A DNA stretch of 64,000 nucleotides from Pseudooceanicola pacificus (GTDB taxonomy: Bacteria; Pseudomonadota; Alphaproteobacteria; Rhodobacterales; Rhodobacteraceae), in assembly GCF_009789075.1 (NCBI RefSeq), contig NZ_WNXQ01000014.1, forward strand, positions 1 to 64,000, in the 5' to 3' direction. The stretch's first letter is position 1. Each line of letters opens with the position of its first letter. Shown piece by piece: positions 1 to 7,927 of this stretch. The notes under the pieces were generated by a model. The model saw only the letters and a list, made by a program, of their open reading frames with translations, was not told the origin of the DNA and made no database searches. The translations under genes and the position numbers were made by a program.

Positions 1-40
1 TCGCCTTGAACTCAGGCGCATGCTGCTTCCGTTTCGACAT
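1..40 (-). CDS. IS3-family transposase OrfA, N-terminal end only
   Basis: Reading the minus strand from position 40 gives MSKRKQHAPEFKA, which continues out of the window. This is the typical opening of an IS3-family OrfA, the helix-turn-helix DNA-binding half of the transposase. A GGAGAT Shine-Dalgarno-like stretch lies just upstream (about 46-52). The rest of the gene, including the frameshift region and OrfB, lies outside the window. The family call rests on 13 residues plus the terminal repeat at 96-120, so the subgroup cannot be fixed. Confidence 0.6.
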   Translation of the reverse strand, partial: MSKRKQHAPEFKA

Positions 41-120
41 CTCTGATCTCCTTCTCGTCGAAGATCAGCAGACTGCAAATCATAGCTTATGTCAGTGTCC
101 GAATTTCGGGGGGTAGCTCA
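1..120 (-). mobile_element. Edge of an IS3-family insertion sequence
   Basis: The plus-strand segment 96-120 begins TGTCCGAATTTCGGGGGG and ends in TAGCTCA, so read inward from position 120 the element starts with TGAGCTACCCCCCGAAATTC. This has the TG-start, C-run shape of IS3-family terminal repeats, and it lies about 60 bp upstream of the OrfA start. Only one end is visible. The element abuts the decayed DUF736-like gene at 172-333 and probably truncated it. Confidence 0.55.
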
Positions 121-171
121 GCCCCCGCGCACCGCGTCCTCGGCCGCTCCCCGCGCGGCAAGCTGGTTTAG

Positions 172-333
172 TGCGGCGGCATCTGGAAGAAGCAGAACAA
201 GGAGACCAGCGCCGACTACTTCACGCTGACCATCCGCGACCACGGCTTCAACGCCAACCTCGGCAAGGCCGCGAACCAGGACGATCTGTCCCTGCAGGCC
301 GTCATCCCCTGGGGTCCCAAAGACGCAGCGTGA
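172..333 (+). pseudogene. DUF736-like protein, C-terminal fragment
   Basis: The open frame ends at TGA 331-333 and reads IWKKQNKETSADYFTLTIRD, then HGFNANLGKAANQDD and a short tail. DUF736 proteins carry a similar pattern (a W-K-K-x-S/N start followed by the β-rich segment). An in-frame TAG at 169-171 closes the frame upstream, and the 5' half is missing next to the IS3 edge, so this is a remnant. A second decayed relative with RDHGFN, DLGK and PSLQA lies at 34731-34875, and an intact tandem DUF736 gene at 55444. DUF736 function is unknown. Confidence 0.5.
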
Positions 334-340
334 AGCATAG

Positions 341-366
341 AATCGGCTGGGGCTACCCAGCCGATT
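341..366 (+). terminator. Hairpin after the DUF736-like remnant
   Basis: A perfect 11-bp stem AATCGGCTGGG / CCCAGCCGATT closes on the loop GCTA. It lies 7 nt after the stop of the DUF736-like remnant. The tract downstream is only moderately T-rich (GCTGTTTATCTT), so it is a plausible but not ideal intrinsic terminator. Confidence 0.55.
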
Positions 367-827
367 CCCGCTGTTTATCTTCCCTCTGGTAAGACTTGCT
401 TATGTTTTAGAGTACCCTGGTCGATACGCTTGGCCGAAGTAAATGATTGCAGATCGGATCCAAGTTCGTGCTGACACATACTGCTTCCTTGTCTTGGTTT
501 TCCGGGCTTGCACAGGCGCGTCTATGCCTCGAGTTGGTTCCGTTTTGACAGCCGTGCAAAGATAGAAAAGGCAATAAAAGCAAATAATTGCGACGGGAGA
601 GACGCGAAGTTTAGGTCAACTTCTGATCTGCTGATGTCGAAGAAGTTCCCATATATTGGGCGGCCATCTTCCGCGATCACTACAATTTGTCGGAACATCT
701 AAGCCAGCAGGTGTCTCGGTGGAGTTCGAGCCATCGGGTGAAAATCGTTGTTAAGACTCATTTTTCTGTGTAGATGACAGTTTAAAGAGCGAAATCGCCG
801 AAAAAGCGATATTTAGAGGGCAGGCAG
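367..827. other. Non-coding region upstream of repA
   Basis: About 460 bases with no convincing gene; the short open frame at 508-702 has no recognisable content. The region holds one copy of the 16-bp partition-like repeat (543-558). Just before repA there is an AT-rich stretch with an interrupted inverted repeat, AATCGC ... GCGATA, around 792-812. This is where the repABC promoter and RepA operator would be expected, but I cannot fix -35/-10 boxes. Confidence 0.5.
543..558 (+). repeat. Partition-like 16-bp repeat, copy 1
   Basis: TTTTGACAGCCGTGCA occurs here and twice more in the repA-repB gap (2046 and 2071). The outer bases are partly palindromic (TTTG ... CAAA in this copy). In repABC replicons RepB binds short partly palindromic parS sites located in exactly these places, so a centromere role is inferred from position and repetition. 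Confidence 0.55.
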
Positions 828-2039
828 ATGCGAGAACGGTCTTTTACGGCTGATACGAAGGATCAATCCTTCGACGAGATCATCCTACAGCAAGGAGAGT
901 TGATTTCCGACCGCCTCAATATGTTGCGTCAGGAACAGTATCCTCCCGACGCTCAAAAAGGTCTACGTCAGTTTTCATTGGCCGAGGTTGCCTACTATCT
1001 CGGCGTGACGCAGTCGACCATTAAGAAGCTTCATCTCGAAGGCAAAGGTCCTGAACCTGAAACATCGTCGTCCGGGAGGCGCAGCTACTCGGCCGAGCAG
1101 ATGCTGGAACTGAGAGCTTATCTCGACAAGCATGGCCGCCCCGGAAAACGCCGTTATGTCCCCTATCGGCAACCTGGCGAAGAACTGCACGTCGTGTCTG
1201 TCGTGAACTTCAAAGGGGGCTCGGGAAAGACCACTACCGCCGCTCACCTCGCGCAGCACTTGGCGTTGAAAGGGCATCGAGTTCTTGCGATCGACTTGGA
1301 CCCTCAAGCGTCGCTCACAGCTTTGCACGGCATTCAGCCTGAACTCGACAACGTGCCTTCGCTCTACGAGACACTTCGGTATGATGACGAGCGCAAGCCG
1401 ATCACAGAGGTGATCCGGCCAACAAATTTTCCCAACCTAGATATCGTTCCGGCAAGTCTCGAGCTTCAAGAGTACGAATACGATACCCCTGTTGCTTTGA
1501 CGAGTAGCGATCCCCATGAGGGCCGTACCTTCTTCACTCGTATATCGAAGGCGCTTAGCGAGGTTGATGACCGCTATGACGTGGTTGTGATCGATTGCCC
1601 TCCTCAGCTGGGCTACCTCACACTCACTGCTCTCACGGCTTCTTCCTCGGTCATTGTGACGGTCCATCCTCAGATGCTGGACGTCATGTCGATGAGCCAA
1701 TTTCTCCTGATGCTGGGCGGGATCATGAAGACGATCCGTGACGCTGGAGCGAACATGCGCCTGAAGTGGTTCCGTTACCTTGTAACGCGATTTGAACCAA
1801 CGGACGGCCCCCAGAAGCAGATGGTTGGGTTCCTCCAGGCGATGTTTCCAAATCAGATGCTGTCGGCTCCTGTGCTAAAATCTACGGCGATCTCCGACGC
1901 TGGGATCACCAAACAGACGCTTTACGAAATTGAGCGGTCTCAGTTCGTGCGGACTACTTACGACCGCGCAGTGACTTCTTTGAATGATGTGAACGACGCG
2001 ATCGCCGAACTGATCCACAAGGCTTGGGGGCGTGAATGA
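828..2039 (+). CDS. repA: RepA, ParA-type partition ATPase of a repABC replicon
   Basis: 403 aa, the usual size for RepA of repABC plasmids. It acts with RepB in plasmid segregation and usually represses its own operon. An N-terminal winged/MerR-like DNA-binding region (about residues 45-105) precedes the ParA fold. The deviant Walker A is NFKGGSGKTT (about 130), followed by DLDPQAS and VVIDCPPQLG. The start at 828 is supported by a GAGGGCAGG stretch just upstream. It is followed by two partition-like repeats and then repB and repC in the same direction, which fixes the assignment. The ATP-dependent segregation role is family knowledge; autorepression is inferred. Confidence 0.95.
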   Translation: MRERSFTADTKDQSFDEIILQQGELISDRLNMLRQEQYPPDAQKGLRQFSLAEVAYYLGVTQSTIKKLHLEGKGPEPETSSSGRRSYSAEQMLELRAYLDKHGRPGKRRYVPYRQPGEELHVVSVVNFKGGSGKTTTAAHLAQHLALKGHRVLAIDLDPQASLTALHGIQPELDNVPSLYETLRYDDERKPITEVIRPTNFPNLDIVPASLELQEYEYDTPVALTSSDPHEGRTFFTRISKALSEVDDRYDVVVIDCPPQLGYLTLTALTASSSVIVTVHPQMLDVMSMSQFLLMLGGIMKTIRDAGANMRLKWFRYLVTRFEPTDGPQKQMVGFLQAMFPNQMLSAPVLKSTAISDAGITKQTLYEIERSQFVRTTYDRAVTSLNDVNDAIAELIHKAWGRE

Positions 2040-2045
2040 ATGAGG

Positions 2046-2061
2046 TTTTGACAGCCGTGCA
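2046..2061 (+). repeat. Partition-like 16-bp repeat, copy 2
   Basis: An identical copy of TTTTGACAGCCGTGCA, starting 7 nt after the repA stop codon. With copy 3 it forms a direct pair spaced 25 bp start to start, a suitable arrangement for cooperative RepB binding. Confidence 0.55.
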
Positions 2062-2070
2062 GAGAGCCAG

Positions 2071-2086
2071 TTTTGACAGCCGTGCA
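2071..2086 (+). repeat. Partition-like 16-bp repeat, copy 3
   Basis: A third identical copy of TTTTGACAGCCGTGCA, between repA and repB. The repA-repB gap is a common position for repABC parS sites. Confidence 0.55.
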
Positions 2087-2142
2087 ACTGTCGAAATGCG
2101 CGCAGCGCGTAGGTTGGATTCTGACGAAAAGGAGATGGCTTG

Positions 2143-3138
2143 ATGGCGCGCAAAGACCTCCTGAAGAGCGTCATGGCCGGCTCGCCGGAGCAGCCCAAGG
2201 ATTCCGGTCGCTCTGGATACGCAATGCGCGGTGCATCGAAATCGATGAAGGTTTCGATTGATAGCCTTGCGGAGAACTCGAAGCGTCTTCTTGAAGGCGA
2301 GACCATTGTCGAGATCGATCCGCAATTGATCGATGTGTCATTCGTCTCGGATCGGCTTAGTGATGACGATATTGCGTTCAACGAACTGAAAGCATCGATC
2401 GCGGCCGGTCGCCAGGACACACCGGTATTGCTTCGACCGCATCCAGAAGCAGATGGTCGCTACATGATCGTCTTCGGGCATCGCCGTGTGCGAGTTGCAT
2501 CGGCGCTCGGCCGTAAGGTTCGCGCAGTTGTAAAGCCGATGGACGACGTGGCCCACATTCTTGCTCAAGGGCAGGAGAACACTGCGCGCGCAGATCTCTC
2601 ATTTATTGAGAAGGCCCTATTTGCGAAGAGCCTTTTGGATATGGGGCAAGCAAAGGACGTGATCCAGTCCGCCCTGACCATTGACGGTACTTTGCTTTCG
2701 CGCATGCTTTCAGTGGCGCAGAACGTCCCGCGGAACGTCATCGAACAGATTGGCCCAGCCAAGCAGATCGGGCGTGATCGTTGGGAGGATTTCAAGAAGT
2801 TGGCCTCGGAGCCCAAGAATGAGAAGATCCTCAAAGGAGCTTTGGAGTTCGACGGTTTTCAGGGTCTCGATAGCGATGCACGCTTCGAGTTCCTGCACAG
2901 CAAGCTAGCAGAAGCGGGCAGGGCGCCGAAAAGCCGAAAAACGCGTGCCACGCCCAAGAAACGTACTTGGACCGCCGGCAAAGGCCGCATCAAAGGCGTC
3001 ATCGGCCGATCCGGAAAGGCATTCAGCATTTCACTCACGGCGCAAGACTCGACCGAGTTCGGGGACTTTCTCTCGGGCCGACTCGATCAGCTGTACAGTG
3101 AATTCCTCGCGACGAAAGAGGAGCAGTCAGAACAATGA
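2143..3138 (+). CDS. repB: RepB, ParB-type centromere-binding protein
   Basis: 331 aa from the ATG at 2143, preceded by AAGGAG about 8 nt upstream; an in-frame TTG one codon earlier is less likely. RepB binds parS and recruits RepA for segregation. It has the ParB/Spo0J N-terminal nuclease-like core with GHRRVRVA (about residue 108), the segment GQENTARADLS, and then a helix-turn-helix region (about 165-200, SALTIDGTLLSRMLSVAQ). The basic, lysine-rich segment near residue 265 and the C-terminal helix fit dimerisation in the family. It lies between repA and repC in the canonical order. Confidence 0.93.
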   Translation: MARKDLLKSVMAGSPEQPKDSGRSGYAMRGASKSMKVSIDSLAENSKRLLEGETIVEIDPQLIDVSFVSDRLSDDDIAFNELKASIAAGRQDTPVLLRPHPEADGRYMIVFGHRRVRVASALGRKVRAVVKPMDDVAHILAQGQENTARADLSFIEKALFAKSLLDMGQAKDVIQSALTIDGTLLSRMLSVAQNVPRNVIEQIGPAKQIGRDRWEDFKKLASEPKNEKILKGALEFDGFQGLDSDARFEFLHSKLAEAGRAPKSRKTRATPKKRTWTAGKGRIKGVIGRSGKAFSISLTAQDSTEFGDFLSGRLDQLYSEFLATKEEQSEQ

Positions 3139-3298
3139 TCTAGGCAAAAGAAAAGCCCCCAAGCAGCGTGGCCTGAGAGCTAATCTGAAAAGTTTGGTCG
3201 CTTAGAAGATATCTCTCCCGCGAATCACTGTCAACAAGAACGCCACTTCGGCGAACGGCTTTCTTTTGCCTCCACATAACTGGAGGTGAGAAACAGGC
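3139..3298 (-). ncRNA. Probable counter-transcribed RNA region between repB and repC
   Basis: repABC plasmids normally encode a small antisense RNA in the repB-repC gap that limits RepC synthesis. This gap is 160 bases and holds no gene. On the minus strand near 3147-3175 there is an imperfect stem (AGGCCAC ... GGGGGCT) followed by TTTTCTTTT, which would suit the antisense RNA terminator. A plus-strand hairpin (CGCC ACTT CGGCG, about 3239-3252) sits upstream of the repC Shine-Dalgarno CTGGAGG. The promoter and exact ends are not resolved; the call is mainly positional. Confidence 0.5.
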
Positions 3299-4579
3299 AT
3301 GAAACATACAGGTTGGCGCAAGCCGACACCGGGTCTTGGCATCGCAGAGCAGCTTGCCCAAGCCGGTGAACAGGTAGCCATTCCCAAAACGCAGGCCTTC
3401 GTGGCCGTGAAGCGGGTAGGGGCCTACATCGGCCTCAAGGCCGGAGACATGATGCTCCTCGACACGCTCGGGGCATTCACCCAGGCCCAGGACTGGGAAA
3501 AGGGGCAGCGCCCGATCGTCTGGGCGTCGAACGCCTATCTGATGGAGCAGACCGGGTTTTCGCTCTCTGCTCTCAAGCGCCATGCGCGGCGACTGGCCGA
3601 GCTCGGTGTGATTTCCTTCCAGGACAGCCCCAATGGCAAGCGGTGGGGCCGCAGAGACGCCAATGGCCGCATCGTCGAGGCCTATGGCTTCGATCTGTCG
3701 CCGCTTTCGGCTCGCGCCCTTGAGTTCGAGGAGCTTCATGCCGAGTTGCAGGCCGAACGCGAGCTCTGCCAGCGTCTGAAGCGTCAAATCACGGTCGCCC
3801 GCCGGATGATCCGCGCACGAATCGAAGCCGCAGTCAGCAGCGCGTTGCGCGGGCCCTGGACACAGTTCACGGGCCTCTTTGATGAGCTTCTGGATCGGCT
3901 TCCGCGCCGCCATGAAGCCTCAGATCAACTGGCACGGCTGCTGACCTGGTTCAAGGAGCTTCAGGAGCGTGTTGAAGCCGCCTATCTCAAGGCAATTCAG
4001 GCGGTTGAGCCTGTGGAAAATATGCAGCAAACTAAGGAACAAGTTTCTGAGAAAACTCAAGAAATGAACCCCAGGGAGGTCATTTCCGACCCCCATATAC
4101 TAATTACAAACCAACTTAATCCTGTAATACGTAATTCCTCAGAAAAAGAGGAAGCGGCGGCCGTGGTGCCCAATGCCCAGCCCGAAGATCAAGTTGATAG
4201 GGAGCTGGAAGACTGGGTTGTCGAGGTGCGCAAGAAGCGCACGGCGCTGGATCTGCCAACCATCATGCAAGCCTGTCCGGAGTTTGCATCTTGGGCCCGC
4301 AATATGGGCGGGTTCCTGAAGGATTGGGGCGATTTGCACCGGGTTGCGGGGCAACTCAGGCCAATGATCGGGATCTCGGAACATGCCTGGAACGTGGCGC
4401 AAGACCGAATGGGCACTCAGGTGGCAACGGCAGCGTTTGCCCTTGTCTTCGAGAAGCACAGCGCGGGAGAAGTTTCCTCGCCGGGCGGATATCTGCGCGG
4501 CATGGTCGAGAAAGCAGGGGCAGGGGAGTTGCACCTCGAGCGTAGCTTCTATGGCAGGCTCAGCGGGCAGGCCGCGTGA
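3299..4579 (+). CDS. repC: RepC replication initiator
   Basis: 426 aa, close to the usual 400-440 for RepC. RepC initiates replication of repABC plasmids, and the origin is generally inside the repC gene. The N-terminal domain contains the winged-helix segment SALKRHARRLAELGVISFQD (about residues 80-100). A variable hinge rich in Glu/Gln (about 235-300) separates it from the C-terminal domain. The middle of the gene (about 4070-4140) is markedly AT-rich compared with its surroundings, as expected for an internal origin. The start ATG follows CTGGAGGTGAG. The family compatibility group cannot be read by eye. Confidence 0.93.
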   Translation: MKHTGWRKPTPGLGIAEQLAQAGEQVAIPKTQAFVAVKRVGAYIGLKAGDMMLLDTLGAFTQAQDWEKGQRPIVWASNAYLMEQTGFSLSALKRHARRLAELGVISFQDSPNGKRWGRRDANGRIVEAYGFDLSPLSARALEFEELHAELQAERELCQRLKRQITVARRMIRARIEAAVSSALRGPWTQFTGLFDELLDRLPRRHEASDQLARLLTWFKELQERVEAAYLKAIQAVEPVENMQQTKEQVSEKTQEMNPREVISDPHILITNQLNPVIRNSSEKEEAAAVVPNAQPEDQVDRELEDWVVEVRKKRTALDLPTIMQACPEFASWARNMGGFLKDWGDLHRVAGQLRPMIGISEHAWNVAQDRMGTQVATAAFALVFEKHSAGEVSSPGGYLRGMVEKAGAGELHLERSFYGRLSGQAA

Positions 4580-4591
4580 TGGGGCTGGGGG

Positions 4592-5650
4592 TCAGAGGCC
4601 GGCGGCTTTGGTAAGGTTCACCCGGAACCGGTCGCGGCGGCGTTGGTAGCGGCGGGTCATTTCGGCGGAGGCGTGACCGAGCTGTTTCTGGACATAGCGT
4701 TCATCCACTTCGGCTGAACTGGCGAGGCCGGCGCGCAGCGAGTGACCTGAGAACAGCGCCAGGCGCTCTTTCTCGGGCCGCTCGGATCTTATGCTGGAAT
4801 CCAGGACCGTGCGCTTGATCAGGCGGGCCACATGTTTGTCGTTCAGCCGCGTTTCCGAAGCACGTTTGCCATCGCGAGATGTGCCGACGAAGACAGGGCC
4901 GAAGTCGATCTTTGCGAAGTGCAACCACTGTTCCAGAGCATGCACGGGGCAAGTCTGATCCCTCGAGCCGCGGCCGATCTCGACCTCGCGCCAACCGGTC
5001 TTGGCATTGAGGGTCAGGAGGGCGCCCATGTCGAAGAGCTCAATCCAACCGCCAGAATCTGGTGTGTCGTCTTTGTGGACGTCGAGGCTGACGATTTCCG
5101 AGCGGCGCAGACCTCCGGCATAGCCCAGAAGCAGGATTGCCCGATCCCGCAAGCCTCGCAAATCGAAGGGCAGGGTGGCCACCATCGCGAGGATGTCCTC
5201 GGCCAGGATCGCCTCCTTTTGCACCGGTGGGCGCGCATGCTTGCGCTTGATCCCCGCCAGAACGGTGGCGATGTGGCGGTTCTTGCGATCGAGGGTGAGG
5301 TCTCGCTGCGCGTAGTTCCAGGCGAGACCCGACAGGCGCCGGTCGATGGTCGAGACCGATAGGGCAGGGGAGGGGCCCGACCCGGACGCCAGATCCGCGA
5401 GATACAGTCCGATCATCTCGGGGGAGGGCGGCAGCGGCTCGGTGCCCTTCATCCGGCACCAGCGCGCGAAATGTTCCCAATCCTTCGCATAGGCCTTGAG
5501 TGTGTTCTCCGAGGCCGCGGAGCGCGCATAGTCGCGGGCCGTGTCGACGAGGCGGTCAAGTGTGCCGGAACTGGCCACAGAGGCGGGGAGTGTGATCCGG
5601 TCGCTCTTGTCTTGATCGGGACTTGCACCTGACTTATACTCCTCATCCAT
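4592..5650 (-). CDS. Tyrosine recombinase, XerC/D-like
   Basis: 352 aa from the ATG at 5650, which has GGAG 8 nt upstream; longer readings would run into the divergent ccdA. It has an N-terminal SAM-like core-binding domain (about residues 25-125) and a C-terminal catalytic domain. The catalytic set is visible: Arg in GGLRRSEIV, His-x-x-Arg in GHSLRAGLA, and His and Tyr in LGHASAEMTRRY. It lies just downstream of repC in convergent orientation and is divergent from ccdAB with 22 bp between. A likely role is resolving replicon dimers, possibly at the inverted repeat at 6341-6367; that target is inferred. Confidence 0.85.
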   Translation of the reverse strand: MDEEYKSGASPDQDKSDRITLPASVASSGTLDRLVDTARDYARSAASENTLKAYAKDWEHFARWCRMKGTEPLPPSPEMIGLYLADLASGSGPSPALSVSTIDRRLSGLAWNYAQRDLTLDRKNRHIATVLAGIKRKHARPPVQKEAILAEDILAMVATLPFDLRGLRDRAILLLGYAGGLRRSEIVSLDVHKDDTPDSGGWIELFDMGALLTLNAKTGWREVEIGRGSRDQTCPVHALEQWLHFAKIDFGPVFVGTSRDGKRASETRLNDKHVARLIKRTVLDSSIRSERPEKERLALFSGHSLRAGLASSAEVDERYVQKQLGHASAEMTRRYQRRRDRFRVNLTKAAGL

Positions 5651-5672
5651 ACGCATTCTCCGGGAGGTCTCT

Positions 5673-5894
5673 GTGGGCCGCGTGAAAGTCAATCTGACCC
5701 TCGACGCCGATGTCGCGGAATCGGCGCGGGCGCTTGGCCTCAACATGTCGCGGCTGGCCGAGGCGGCGATCATCAAAGCCGCCAAGGTGGAACGCAACCG
5801 CCTTTGGCGAGAGGCGAACCAACCCGCAATCGACACCTATGCCGAAGAGATCGCCAAGGAAGGTTTGCCCCTCGCGGCCTTCCGCAGTTTCTGA
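5673..5894 (+). CDS. ccdA: CcdA-family antitoxin
   Basis: 73 aa, starting at GTG 5673 after GGGAGG. The N-terminal part (KVNLTLDADVAESARALG) fits the ribbon-helix-helix DNA-binding fold of CcdA, and the C-terminal half (RNRLWREANQPAIDTYAEEI) resembles the CcdB-binding tail. CcdA neutralises the gyrase poison CcdB and represses the operon. ccdB follows 12 nt later. Its place beside repABC and a recombinase indicates post-segregational stabilisation of this replicon. Confidence 0.88.
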   Translation: MGRVKVNLTLDADVAESARALGLNMSRLAEAAIIKAAKVERNRLWREANQPAIDTYAEEIAKEGLPLAAFRSF

Positions 5895-5906
5895 GGACCA
5901 CTTGGT

Positions 5907-6200
5907 ATGGCACAGTTCGATCTGTATCGCCTCAAGGGTGGCCAACTTGTCGTTGATTTGCAAACCGATCTGATCGGCATTGACGCCTCTCGTATCGTGG
6001 CGCCATTGCGCGAGGCAAGCCGGTATGTGGCCTTTCCGGGTCTCACGCCCGCTGTCGCTTTTGAAGGGACGACGTTGATCGTGCGGGTTCAGGAACTGGC
6101 CGCGGTGCCGGGCGCGGAGCTTCGGGACCAAGTTGGATCTCTGGCCGATCACCGCGACGCTTTGAAGCGCGCCATGGACATCCTGATCGACGGGGTGTGA
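5907..6200 (+). CDS. ccdB: CcdB-family toxin
   Basis: 97 aa, close to the 101 aa of F-plasmid CcdB. The opening AQFDLYRLKGGQLVVDLQTD and the central RIVAPLREASR match the family (in F: QFKVYTY ... DVQSDI ... RMVIPL). The C-terminal end KRAMDILIDGV resembles the gyrase-contacting tail, though it ends in GV rather than the GI of F CcdB. The gene is directly downstream of ccdA and probably co-transcribed with it. The expected action is poisoning of DNA gyrase when antitoxin supply stops. Confidence 0.87.
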   Translation: MAQFDLYRLKGGQLVVDLQTDLIGIDASRIVAPLREASRYVAFPGLTPAVAFEGTTLIVRVQELAAVPGAELRDQVGSLADHRDALKRAMDILIDGV

Positions 6201-6340
6201 ACCGATCCCAAAGTGGAGGCGGGTCAAATCCTCGACGTCAGAGCAATCTCTCTCGTTGTCCTCGCTGGACGAAGACCCGATTGGTGCTTCTGAGCTCGAT
6301 TTCTCGTGATCTTCTGACATGTCGCGGAGCATATCTTTTC

Positions 6341-6367
6341 ATGTCCGATAATTAACTTATTGGACAT
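6341..6367. promoter_or_regulatory. dif-like inverted repeat, candidate recombination site
   Basis: Arms ATGTCCGATAA and TTATTGGACAT are 11 bp each, complementary at 10 of 11 positions, and separated by the 5-bp spacer TTAAC. This 11-5-11 AT-centred layout resembles the core sites of Xer-type tyrosine recombinases (11-6-11). It sits in the gap between ccdB and DUF1403, about 700 bp from a Xer-like gene. An alternative reading is an operator for the DUF1403-scpB promoter. Confidence 0.5.
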
Positions 6368-6443
6368 AATGGGGCGCTGCAGGGTGGGGCGGTTTGATCG
6401 CAATTTTCTGGCGGAAAGCGCCGTGCTGATGTAGGCTTCAGGC

Positions 6444-7328
6444 ATGACTTTTGCCCGGCCGGATCACATCAGCGACCCAAACATGCTACCTCAGATGCCC
6501 TCTTGGGTCACCTCTGCAGGCGCTGAAACCCTTGAAGATGTTGCGTTTTTGTCGGGCGCCGCGCTGAACCACCTGCATCTTGTGCTGGGACACGCGGAGG
6601 TGCCCCAAGCCTTGTTGCGGGATCGTCTCGCGCTGCGCGCGGCCGAGGCTTATGTCGCGTTCTCTGGCCGACCAGAGAGGGCAGGGGAGCTGCGCGACGC
6701 GGTGCACCTACTGCGTCCCGGCGATCTACCCGGACCGGCCGGTGAGACCTGCCTGGCCTGGCGTCGCGCGGTGCAGCGGCCGCTGTCGATCAAGGCTCTG
6801 GGCCGAGCCTTGCCAGCCTTCGAGCCGGGCCAGATCGCGACGTGGCTCGATGCGGGGAAAGTGGCGCCCGTGACCCGTGCCGCGATGGCGCTGGAAGCCG
6901 TTATGCGTGAGGAGCCACGCGCAGAGGAAGCAGCGCTGATCCTCGCGGACGCGGCTCTCGCCCAAGGCCTCGGTTGGGATCATGTCGTGCCGCTGCTGGC
7001 GGCTGGCCTGAAGCGCGCGGACCTGCGCAAGCAGGGTGACGACCTCGGCCTGACCTGTCATCGCGCACTCATCTCGTCGGCGATCGAGGCCGTGCGGCAG
7101 GCCGCCGACCTAGCGCGCCGGGCGGCGCATCTGCGGGCAGTCGCCCCGAGGCTTCGCGCCAAAGGGGCAGGGAATGCTGTCGAGATGTTCCTGACCCGCG
7201 ATGCCGTGGCGCCATCGGCCTTGCCTTTGCCGGATCGCGCCGCGCGGCGGCTCTGCGACCGGCTGGTCGACCTCGGCGCGGTGCGCGAGCTGACCGGCCG
7301 TGATACGTTCCGGCTCTACGGGGTGTAG
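6444..7328 (+). CDS. DUF1403-family protein
   Basis: 294 aa, alanine- and leucine-rich, predicted to be largely helical with no signal peptide or membrane segment. The content (DVAFLSGAALNHLHLVL near residue 35, WRRAVQRPLSIKALGRALP near 110, DRLVDLGAVRELTGRDTFRLY at the end) matches DUF1403, a family of unknown function found in alphaproteobacterial accessory replicons. The C-terminal stretch resembles a winged-helix end. scpB starts 2 nt after its stop, so the two are translationally linked and may act together in replicon maintenance. That role is inference from context. Confidence 0.7.
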   Translation: MTFARPDHISDPNMLPQMPSWVTSAGAETLEDVAFLSGAALNHLHLVLGHAEVPQALLRDRLALRAAEAYVAFSGRPERAGELRDAVHLLRPGDLPGPAGETCLAWRRAVQRPLSIKALGRALPAFEPGQIATWLDAGKVAPVTRAAMALEAVMREEPRAEEAALILADAALAQGLGWDHVVPLLAAGLKRADLRKQGDDLGLTCHRALISSAIEAVRQAADLARRAAHLRAVAPRLRAKGAGNAVEMFLTRDAVAPSALPLPDRAARRLCDRLVDLGAVRELTGRDTFRLYGV

Positions 7329-7330
7329 CG

Positions 7331-7927
7331 ATGGCAAAGGATCGTTCAGAACCGGACCTAGATCGCGAGTTGACTGACCTGCCGCCGGAGCTGCGCTGGC
7401 GGGAATGGATGCGCCGGATCGAGGCGGTGCTCTTTGCCTCTGCCTCTCCGGTCCCGCGCGAAGACCTCGCGCGGGTCGTGGGGCAGGGGGCGTCGGTCGA
7501 CCTGCTGGTCGAGGACCTCACCGCCGATCTGGAGGGGCGGGCCTTCGAGATCGCCCAGGTCGCTGGCGGCTGGATGTTCCGGACGCGGGCTATCTACGCG
7601 CCCGCGATCCGGGCGGCGGCAGATGTCGGCGTCCAACTGCTGGACTTGAGTGAATTCGACGTCGCGGTCCTGGCGGCCATCGCCTATCACCAGCCGATCA
7701 CGCGTGACGGTCTCAAAGACATCTTCGGCAAGGAGATCAGCCGTGATGTGATCGGACGGCTGCATGCGCGCGACCTGATCGGGACTGGGCCACGGTCGCC
7801 CCGGCAAGGGTCGCCCTATACCTACGTTACGACACAACAGTTCCTAGTGGCGTTCGGGTTGGAGAGCCTGCTCGATCTTCCGGATCGGGAGCAGCTGGAG
7901 GATGCGGGGCTGAGTGCTGAACCTTAA
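7331..7927 (+). CDS. scpB: ScpB-like segregation and condensation protein
   Basis: 198 aa. ScpB dimers bind the kleisin ScpA in the SMC condensin complex. The N-terminal winged-helix opens with WREWMRRIEAVLFASASPVP, the standard ScpB start (E-A-x-L-F-A-x-x-x-P). The second winged helix contains LSEFDVAVLAAIAYHQPITR and the IFGKEISRDVIGRLHARDLI segment. No scpA or smc gene is in the window, so it would have to use chromosomal partners or act alone. The pairing with DUF1403 and a recombinase suggests a plasmid-adapted version for segregation. Confidence 0.82.
   Translation: MAKDRSEPDLDRELTDLPPELRWREWMRRIEAVLFASASPVPREDLARVVGQGASVDLLVEDLTADLEGRAFEIAQVAGGWMFRTRAIYAPAIRAAADVGVQLLDLSEFDVAVLAAIAYHQPITRDGLKDIFGKEISRDVIGRLHARDLIGTGPRSPRQGSPYTYVTTQQFLVAFGLESLLDLPDREQLEDAGLSAEP

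Noticed and set aside
171..392. 73-residue plus-strand frame overlapping the DUF736-like remnant
   Set aside because: It is the +1-shifted reading of the remnant; the family-like residues are in the frame beginning at 172.
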